Assembly (NCBI GenBank): GCA_014859985.1
Contig: JACZKN010000245.1
Span: 1-8,399 of the forward strand
Direction: 5' to 3'
From: Candidatus Krumholzibacteriia bacterium
Lineage (GTDB): Bacteria > Krumholzibacteriota > Krumholzibacteriia > LZORAL124-64-63
DNA: 8,399 nucleotides
Shown: positions 1 through 4,605 of the stretch, one piece after another
Layout: every line of letters starts with the position of its first letter
Numbering within the stretch: the first letter of the stretch is position 1
Notes under the pieces: generated by a model
Database searches by the model: none
What the model saw: only the letters and a program-made list of their open reading frames with translations
What the model was told of the DNA's origin: nothing
Program-made: the position numbers and the translations under genes

Positions 1-8
1 CCGAGAAG

Positions 9-329
9 GTGGTGGCGCTGACCGACGCCGCCAGGTCCGAGGTGCGCCGCCTGCTCGAGGCCGGCCAACCCGCGGGCCAGGGCCTGCGCCTGGCCGTGGC
101 CGGGGGCGGCTGCTCGGGCCTGGTCTACAAGGTGGAGTTCGACACCCGCAAGGAAGGCGACGTCGTGGTCCCCTGCGACGGCTTCGACGTGCTGCTGGAC
201 CGCAAGAGCACCATCTACCTGCGCGGCGTCACCCTGGACCACCAGGCCGGGCTCTCGGGCCGCGGCTTCGTCTTCAACAACCCCAACGCCAGCAACACCT
301 GCGGGTGCGGGGAGAGCTTCGCCGTATGA
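9..329 (+). CDS. A-type iron-sulfur carrier protein (IscA/ErpA/SufA family)
   Basis: Small HesB/IscA-fold protein that carries Fe-S clusters, or iron for them, and passes them to apo-proteins in the cytoplasm. About 106 residues are visible, the usual length of the family. The three invariant cysteines are present: Cys35 in a GGGCSG motif and Cys98/Cys100 in a C-terminal CGCG motif followed by ESF. The start is uncertain. GTG codons at 9 and 12 give a protein beginning V-A-L-T-D-A-A, the normal start of the fold, but the frame is open to the window edge (Glu-Lys codons at 3-8). No well-placed Shine-Dalgarno is visible, so the true start may lie a few codons upstream. The stop overlaps the ATG of the next gene (ATGA), implying translational coupling with the YgfZ-like protein, a known functional partner type. 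I cannot separate IscA, ErpA and SufA from sequence alone. Confidence 0.9.
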   Translation: MVALTDAARSEVRRLLEAGQPAGQGLRLAVAGGGCSGLVYKVEFDTRKEGDVVVPCDGFDVLLDRKSTIYLRGVTLDHQAGLSGRGFVFNNPNASNTCGCGESFAV

Positions 330-2038
330 GTTCGGCGGCGCTGGACCTCTGCCGGCGCGCCCGGACGTCGGCCTTGGCCTGGGACTGGAACGGGGCGCCC
401 GCGTTGGGCGCCCTGCTCGTTGCCGGCCGTGACGCCGGCGCCTTCCTGCAGGCCCAGTTGACCAGCGACGTGGCCGCCCTCGCGCCCGGTGCGGGGCAGC
501 TGTCCGCGCGCCTGGACCGCAAGGGCGCGCTGGTCGCCTGGTTCAGCCTGCACCGGTTGCCGGAGCAGGGCCAGCCCTTTGCCACCTACCTGGCGCTGCT
601 GCCCGGCGCGGAAATCAGCGGGCTGCTGGCCGACCTGGAGCGCTTCGTGATCGGCGAGGATGTGCTCCTGGAGGATGTGACCGGCGATTTCGCCGGGGCG
701 GTGGTGCAGGGGCCGGGCGCGGCCGCGGCCATTGCCGGCCTGGACGAGTTCGGGGTGCGGGCCGAGGCGGCGGGCTGGACCATCGCGCGCTCGTTCACCG
801 GCGACCCCGGGTACCTGAGGCTCGTGCCCCGGGGGACACCGCTTGCGGTGCCGGTGCCCCTGATCGGTTCGGATCCGCACGAAGCCGCCGGCACCGCCTG
901 GCACTGGCTGCGGGTCGAAGCCGGCTGGCCCCTGGTGGGCACCGACCTGGCCCCCGGCGGCCGCGTGCTGCCCCAGACCGGGCTCGAGGACCGCACCGTC
1001 AGCACCACCAAGGGATGCTACCTGGGCCAGGAGGTCGTGGCCCGCATCCGCACCTACGGCTCGGTTCCCGAGGCGCTGCGCGGGCTGGTCTTTGCCGAAC
1101 TGCCGGGCGATGCGTTGCCCGCGTTTCCTGTCCCCGGCCACGCGCTCGGCGACGCCGAGGGCCGCAAGCTGGGCACCTGGGCCTCGTCCGCGCTTTCGGT
1201 GGTCTGGCAGCGGCCGGTGGCCTTGGCCTACGTGGACCGCGCCCGGCGCACGCCGGGTACCATGCTGACGGTCACCCTGGCCGACGGCACGACCACGCCG
1301 GCCGAGGTGGTGCTGCTGCCCCTGCACGATTCCACCGATGCCGCCGAGCGCGCCCGCCGCCTGCACGAGCGCGCGGTGCACCTGTTCAGCCGCGGCGAGG
1401 ACGGGCGGGCCGTCGCCCTGCTGGAAGAGGCCATCGCCCTGGATCCCGCCTTCGCCGAAGCCTACGAGGCCCTGGGGGTGATCCTGGGCCGCGGCGAGCG
1501 GTTCCACCAGGCCATCGACATCTTCAAGCGGCTGCAGGAGATCGCCCCGGACGAGCCCATGGTCCACACCAACCTCTCGCTGTACTACATGAAGATCGGC
1601 GACAAGGACGAGGCCGAGCGCCAGCAGGCCGCCGCGACCATGAAGCGCTTCGCCGGGCTGGACGGCGACAAGGCCGCGCGCGAGCACGCCGAGGCCGAGA
1701 CCGCGGCGCGGCGCGCCGACGCCGACCGCAAGCTGGGCATGTTCGCCGAGGTGCTGCAGATCGACCCGGACGATCCGCTGGCCCTGATGGGCCTGGGCAA
1801 CGCGCTGGTGACGCTGGAGCGGTTGGAAGAGGCCGAGCCCCACCTGGCCCGGGCCTGCGCCGTGCAGAAGGACAACAGCGCCGCCTTCGCCGCCTGGGGC
1901 AAGCTGCTGGAACGCCTCGGCCGCACCGACGAGGCGCGGGCCGTGTTCACCGCCGGCGTGCAGGTGGCCAGCCGCAAGGGCGACCTGATGCCGCTGCGGG
2001 AGATGGAGCACCGGTTGCTGGTGCTGCGGGCGGGGTGA
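326..2038 (+). CDS. ygfZ: YgfZ/IBA57-like folate-binding protein fused to a C-terminal TPR domain
   Basis: A 570-residue protein. Residues about 1-330 are a YgfZ/GcvT-like module, the bacterial homologue of eukaryotic IBA57, which uses tetrahydrofolate in maturing or repairing Fe-S proteins such as MiaB and radical SAM enzymes. The diagnostic motif KGCYLGQE is at residues 229-236 with its conserved Cys231, inside the usual STTKGCYLGQEVVARI context. A short C-terminal barrel ends near residue 330. From about residue 337 to 565 the protein becomes tetratricopeptide repeats: a first block of about three (GEDGRAVALLEEAIALDP, then AYEALG, then HTNLSLYY), a charged Ala/Glu/Arg-rich helical linker near 430-470, and a second block (LALMGLGNAL, AFAAWGKLLERLG). 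Typical YgfZ proteins are about 300-330 residues and end before this. The ATG at 326 lies in the ATGA overlap with the carrier gene and is preferred over an upstream GTG at 305. Fusion with TPR suggests a scaffold role with client proteins; that part is inference. Confidence 0.9.
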   Translation: MSSAALDLCRRARTSALAWDWNGAPALGALLVAGRDAGAFLQAQLTSDVAALAPGAGQLSARLDRKGALVAWFSLHRLPEQGQPFATYLALLPGAEISGLLADLERFVIGEDVLLEDVTGDFAGAVVQGPGAAAAIAGLDEFGVRAEAAGWTIARSFTGDPGYLRLVPRGTPLAVPVPLIGSDPHEAAGTAWHWLRVEAGWPLVGTDLAPGGRVLPQTGLEDRTVSTTKGCYLGQEVVARIRTYGSVPEALRGLVFAELPGDALPAFPVPGHALGDAEGRKLGTWASSALSVVWQRPVALAYVDRARRTPGTMLTVTLADGTTTPAEVVLLPLHDSTDAAERARRLHERAVHLFSRGEDGRAVALLEEAIALDPAFAEAYEALGVILGRGERFHQAIDIFKRLQEIAPDEPMVHTNLSLYYMKIGDKDEAERQQAAATMKRFAGLDGDKAAREHAEAETAARRADADRKLGMFAEVLQIDPDDPLALMGLGNALVTLERLEEAEPHLARACAVQKDNSAAFAAWGKLLERLGRTDEARAVFTAGVQVASRKGDLMPLREMEHRLLVLRAG

Positions 2039-2049
2039 TCGGGCGGGTG

Positions 2050-2065
2050 GTCACGACGACGTGAC
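2050..2065. repeat. Small inverted repeat after the YgfZ-TPR gene
   Basis: GTCACG (2050-2055) and CGTGAC (2060-2065) form a 6-bp stem with a 4-nt ACGA loop, 11 nt after the stop codon at 2038. No T-run follows on either strand, so it may be a 3'-end-stabilising hairpin, part of a two-stem termination region with the larger palindrome, or chance. Confidence 0.35.
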
Positions 2066-2082
2066 GATCGCTGATGGAAAAG

Positions 2083-2114
2083 GCCGCCCAAGGTTTATAT
2101 AAACCGTGGGCGGC
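2083..2114 (-). terminator. Near-perfect 32-nt palindrome, intrinsic terminator for the rubrerythrin gene
   Basis: Arms GCCGCCCA (2083-2090) and TGGGCGGC (2107-2114) enclose the perfect palindrome GGTTTATATAAACC (2092-2105). A single A/G pair at 2091/2106 is the only mismatch. Read on the minus strand the stem is followed by C-TTTT-CC, a short U-tract 77 nt after the rubrerythrin stop, so it fits an intrinsic terminator. Read on the plus strand it is preceded by AAAA and followed by ACATCT, so it would be a weak terminator for the YgfZ gene, although the stem could still block read-through. The A/T-only centre is striking in this GC-rich DNA. Confidence 0.6.
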
Positions 2115-2159
2115 ACATCTCCTCAAGTCACCGTTCCAGCGGGCGCGGAGGGCACCCGC

Positions 2160-2657
2160 TCAAACCGTCACGTACGCCGCCCCCGCCGCGTTGCAGATGG
2201 GGCACTTCGCGGGCGGCGTGCCGAACTCGATGTGCCCGCAGACCGGGCACAGGTAGAACGTCGCCTCGGCCAGGTCCTCGCCGCGCTCGGCGGCGGCCAG
2301 GGCGGCGGCGTACAGCTGGGCGTGCACCTCCTCGGCCTCGACCGCGTAGCCGAACATGCGCTTGGCCTTGTGGCCCTCGGCCTCGGCCCGCTCCAGCATG
2401 GGCGGGTACATGGTCTCGAACTCGTAGGTCTCCCCGCCGATGGCGGCCTTCAGGTTCGCCACCGTCGAGCCCACGCCCTCGAGGGCCGCGAAATGGCCGG
2501 CGGCGTGGATGCGCTCGGCCTGGGCCGTGGTGCGGAACAGGCGGGCGATGTTGGGCTTGCCCTCCTTCTCGGCGGCCTCGGCGAACGAGGTGTACTTCTG
2601 GAACGCCTGGCTCTCGCCGGCGAAGGCATCCTTGAGGTTGTCGTGGGTGCTGGGCAT
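2160..2657 (-). CDS. rbr: Rubrerythrin (diiron ferritin-like domain plus C-terminal rubredoxin domain)
   Basis: A 165-residue non-haem iron protein, most likely an NAD(P)H-dependent peroxidase that reduces hydrogen peroxide to water in the cytoplasm, typical of anaerobes and microaerophiles. The four-helix domain shows ferritin-like diiron ligands: Glu15 (GES), Glu48 and His51 (AERIH), Glu76 and Glu79 (GETYE) and the EXXH at Glu109-His112 (EAEEVH). The C-terminal rubredoxin-like iron site is CPVCGH (Cys137, Cys140) and CPIC (Cys152, Cys155). It is slightly shorter than the classical roughly 190-residue enzymes but all ligand groups are present. The ATG at 2657-2655 is fixed by AAGGAG at 2669-2664 with a 6-nt spacer. 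The gene is monocistronic, convergent with the YgfZ gene and divergent from the hydrolase. Family assignment is firm; the in-vivo electron donor is unknown. Confidence 0.95.
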   Translation of the reverse strand: MPSTHDNLKDAFAGESQAFQKYTSFAEAAEKEGKPNIARLFRTTAQAERIHAAGHFAALEGVGSTVANLKAAIGGETYEFETMYPPMLERAEAEGHKAKRMFGYAVEAEEVHAQLYAAALAAAERGEDLAEATFYLCPVCGHIEFGTPPAKCPICNAAGAAYVTV

Positions 2658-2663
2658 GGCTCG

Positions 2664-2669
2664 CTCCTT
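2664..2669 (-). promoter_or_regulatory. Ribosome binding site of rubrerythrin
   Basis: AAGGAG on the minus strand, 6 nt before the ATG. It fixes the start. Confidence 0.8.
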
Positions 2670-2694
2670 GGCTCGAGTGGTTGGAGACAGTTGC

Positions 2695-2707
2695 GTTCCC
2701 GGGGAAC
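2695..2707. promoter_or_regulatory. Inverted repeat GTTCC-N3-GGAAC over the predicted rubrerythrin start site
   Basis: GTTCC (2695-2699) and GGAAC (2703-2707) flank CGG. It lies immediately downstream of the TATTAT element, where a repressor would occlude initiation. The arms are short, so chance cannot be excluded. Confidence 0.3.
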
Positions 2708-2713
2708 ATAATA
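2708..2713 (-). promoter_or_regulatory. Candidate -10 element (TATTAT) for rubrerythrin
   Basis: Minus-strand TATTAT sits in an AT-rich patch within GC-rich flanks, about 50 nt upstream of the rubrerythrin ATG. No good -35 hexamer lies 16-18 nt upstream (the sequence there is GCCTTGG-like), so an activator-dependent promoter is possible. The predicted transcript start falls near 2701, on the inverted repeat at 2695-2707. Confidence 0.4.
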
Positions 2714-2736
2714 GCCGGTCGGGGGCGCTCCAAGGC

Positions 2737-2762
2737 GTTGTCGTGGCGTTATTTCCGACAAC
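2737..2762. promoter_or_regulatory. Inverted repeat GTTGTCG-N12-CGACAAC between divergent genes
   Basis: Perfect 7-bp arms at 2737-2743 and 2756-2762 are separated by 12 nt, in the 200-bp region shared by rubrerythrin and the alpha/beta hydrolase. The centre is about 48 nt upstream of the predicted rubrerythrin start site, a usual activator position, and about 108 nt upstream of the hydrolase ATG. It is a candidate operator for joint control; the factor is unknown. Confidence 0.4.
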
Positions 2763-2814
2763 TGCGGTGTGCTTTCGCCGCGACGCCGGACGGGACGCAC
2801 GCCGCGCCTGCCGC

Positions 2815-2820
2815 TATGCT
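2815..2820 (+). promoter_or_regulatory. Candidate -10 element (TATGCT) for the alpha/beta hydrolase
   Basis: TATGCT lies 37 nt before the hydrolase ATG and 20 nt before its Shine-Dalgarno. There is no recognisable -35 hexamer at the expected distance, so the support is weak. Confidence 0.25.
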
Positions 2821-2840
2821 GTAGGTTCGCACCCGCCAAC

Positions 2841-2847
2841 AAGGAGG
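2841..2847 (+). promoter_or_regulatory. Ribosome binding site of the alpha/beta hydrolase
   Basis: Perfect AAGGAGG, 10 nt before the ATG at 2858. It decides the start. Confidence 0.8.
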
Positions 2848-2857
2848 CGCGCCGACC

Positions 2858-3640
2858 ATGCCTCGCCCGGACCAGCCTGCTCCGACCCGCCGCCGCTTCA
2901 CCTTCACCAACGCCCAGGGCCTGTCCCTGGACGGGGCGCTGGAAGAGCCCGCCGGCGGCGTCCGCGGCACGGCCCTGTTCGCCCACTGCTTCACCTGCGG
3001 GAAGGACGTGATCGCCGCCAGCCGCATCGCCCGCGCCCTGGCCGGGCACGGCTTCGCGGTGCTGCGCTTCGACTTCACCGGTCTGGGCAACAGCGACGGC
3101 GACTTTGCCAACACGGACTTCTCGTCCAACGTGGACGACCTGGCGGCCGCCGCCGACGCCCTGCGCGAGGACGGCCGCGCGCCGGTGCTGCTGGTGGGCC
3201 ACAGCCTGGGCGGGGCGGCGGTACTGGCGGCCGCCCACCGCATCCCTGAGGCCCGGGGCGTGGTCACGATCGGCGCACCGGCCGAGCCGGACCACGTGCT
3301 GCAGCTGCTGGAAGGCGCGGTGGACAGGATCGAGCAGGAGGGCCGCGCCGAGGTGAACCTGGCCGGCCGCCGGTTCACCATCAGCCGCGGCTTTCTGGAG
3401 GACCTGGAGCGGCACAGCCTGGCCGCGCGCATCGAGGCGCTGGACCGGGCTTTGGTGGTCATGCACTCGCCCCAGGACCTGATCGTGGGGATCGGCAACG
3501 CCGAGCGCATCTTCAAGGCGGCGCGCCACCCCAAGAGCTTCGTCTCGCTGGACCCGGCCGACCACCTGCTGACCGACCGCGCCGACGCGGCCTTCGTGGC
3601 CGCGCTGATCGCCGCCTGGGGCGAACGCCTGCTGGAATGA
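2858..3640 (+). CDS. Alpha/beta hydrolase, stand-alone version of the hydrolase half of hydrolase/OsmC proteins
   Basis: A 260-residue alpha/beta-fold serine hydrolase. The nucleophile elbow is GHSLGG with Ser116. Likely triad partners are Asp207 (HSPQD) and His236 (DPADHL). Features near the N-terminus (FAHCFTCGKD at 41-50, RFDFTGLGNSDGDFANTDFSSN at about 70-91) and near the end (ARHPKSFVSLDPADHLL) are those of the N-terminal domain of proteins annotated as bifunctional alpha/beta hydrolase/OsmC family. In those an OsmC peroxide-reductase domain of about 130-140 residues follows. Here the chain ends right after the hydrolase domain (WGERLLE, TGA at 3638) and no OsmC sequence follows. No signal peptide is seen, so it is cytoplasmic. 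The substrate is unknown; an esterase or thioesterase-like activity is the default guess. It is divergent from rubrerythrin, which may point to a shared oxidative-stress role. Its stop is only 12 nt from the convergent ptb stop, with no terminator between. Confidence 0.88.
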   Translation: MPRPDQPAPTRRRFTFTNAQGLSLDGALEEPAGGVRGTALFAHCFTCGKDVIAASRIARALAGHGFAVLRFDFTGLGNSDGDFANTDFSSNVDDLAAAADALREDGRAPVLLVGHSLGGAAVLAAAHRIPEARGVVTIGAPAEPDHVLQLLEGAVDRIEQEGRAEVNLAGRRFTISRGFLEDLERHSLAARIEALDRALVVMHSPQDLIVGIGNAERIFKAARHPKSFVSLDPADHLLTDRADAAFVAALIAAWGERLLE

Positions 3641-3652
3641 CGGATCGCCGCG

Positions 3653-4579
3653 TCAGCGCGCCAGCCGGCAGCCGAGAGCGATGGAGAGGAACTTCGACTC
3701 CTCGTCGTCGGCCCGGCTGGTCAGCACGCAGGGCGCCGAGGTGCCGACGACCGCCGCGGCCAGGCGCGCCCCCGCCAACAGGGTCGCCGCCTTGTAGAAC
3801 ACGTTGCCGCTCTCGATGTTCGGGAAGACGAGGATGTCGGCGGCCCCGCCGACGGGCGACTCGACCCCCTTGATGGCGCAGGCCTCCGGCGAGATCGCGA
3901 CGTCCAGGGCCAGGGGCCCGTCGACGATCGCGCCCGGGAAGCGCGCCCCGGCCAGGTCGCGGATCGCGGCGGCCTCGGTGGTCGCCGGCATCTTCGGGCT
4001 GACCTTCTCGGTGGCGGCGATGAGTGCGGCGCGGGGCTCGGCGATGCCGAAGCTGCGGGCCGCGTCCAGGCAGTACTCGAGGATCTGCAGCTTGGCCGCC
4101 ACGTCCGGCAGCGGGATGATGGCCACGTCGGCGCCGAACAGCAGCTTGCCGTGGCGCAGCACGAACTCCGGCAGCTCGAACACCGTCACGTGGGTCAGCA
4201 CCCGGCCCTCGGGCAGCAGGCCGACCTCCTTGTCGAGGATCTGCTTCATGTAGTCGCTGGTGGCGATCAGGCCCTTCATCAGCACGTCGGCCAGGCCGGC
4301 GCGCACCAGGGCCACGGCCCGGCGCCCGGCCTGCACCGTGTCGGGCTCGTCCACCACCGTGAAGACGCCCGGATCGATCCCGTGTCCGGCGCAGAGGACC
4401 GCGATGCGCGCGGCGTCCCCCACCAGGGTGACGTCGGCGATGCCCTCGGCGGCGGCGCGCCCGGCCGCGGCGATGGTGTTGGGGTCGTGGCCGGCGGCCA
4501 CCGCCAGGCGGCGGCTGGGCCGGTCGCGGAGGTCCTGCACGAGCTGGTCGAGGCTGCGGATCGGGGTCGACGCGGTCAT
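3653..4579 (-). CDS. ptb: Phosphate butyryltransferase-type phosphate acyltransferase
   Basis: A 308-residue enzyme of the phosphate acetyl/butyryltransferase family, transferring an acyl group between CoA and phosphate (butyryl-CoA or a branched-chain acyl-CoA to acyl-phosphate). Full-length family features are present: VLMKGLIATSDYMK at about 99-112, AATEKVSPKMPATTEA at 188-203, DGPLALDVAIS at 220-230, FPNIESGNVFYKA at 252-264 and SRADDEESKFLSIALG at 288-303; the last is typical of Ptb rather than Pta. Two ATGs compete, at 4588 and 4579. The only Shine-Dalgarno, GAGGA (4592-4588), overlaps the upstream ATG but is 8 nt from the downstream one, so 4579 is preferred. The gene is 26 nt downstream of the acyltransferase-kinase fusion and must be in the same operon. 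With the kinase domain it would make or use acyl-phosphate. The acyl chain preferred cannot be read from sequence. Confidence 0.92.
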   Translation of the reverse strand: MTASTPIRSLDQLVQDLRDRPSRRLAVAAGHDPNTIAAAGRAAAEGIADVTLVGDAARIAVLCAGHGIDPGVFTVVDEPDTVQAGRRAVALVRAGLADVLMKGLIATSDYMKQILDKEVGLLPEGRVLTHVTVFELPEFVLRHGKLLFGADVAIIPLPDVAAKLQILEYCLDAARSFGIAEPRAALIAATEKVSPKMPATTEAAAIRDLAGARFPGAIVDGPLALDVAISPEACAIKGVESPVGGAADILVFPNIESGNVFYKAATLLAGARLAAAVVGTSAPCVLTSRADDEESKFLSIALGCRLAR

Positions 4580-4587
4580 CGGGTTCA

Positions 4588-4592
4588 TCCTC
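4588..4592 (-). promoter_or_regulatory. Ribosome binding site that selects the ptb start
   Basis: Minus-strand GAGGA lies 8 nt before the ATG at 4579 but overlaps the upstream in-frame ATG at 4588, so the downstream start is favoured. Confidence 0.55.
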
Positions 4593-4605
4593 GGTCGGGG
4601 GTCGT

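Noticed and set aside
898..914. Sigma-54-like TGGCAC with a nearby GC element
   Set aside because: It lies inside the YgfZ coding region with no downstream gene start and imperfect spacing.
215..2011. 598-codon open frame on the minus strand opposite the YgfZ-TPR gene
   Set aside because: Low-complexity Gly/Ala/Gln/Arg-rich translation without family motifs; it mirrors a well-supported plus-strand gene and is expected in GC-rich DNA.
1015..2064. 349-codon open frame overlapping the TPR part in another plus frame
   Set aside because: Arg/Gly/Ala/Pro-rich shadow frame; the TPR pattern is in the other frame.
2074..2256. 60-codon plus-strand frame starting in the palindrome
   Set aside because: It crosses the terminator and the rubrerythrin 3' end, with no ribosome site and no motif.
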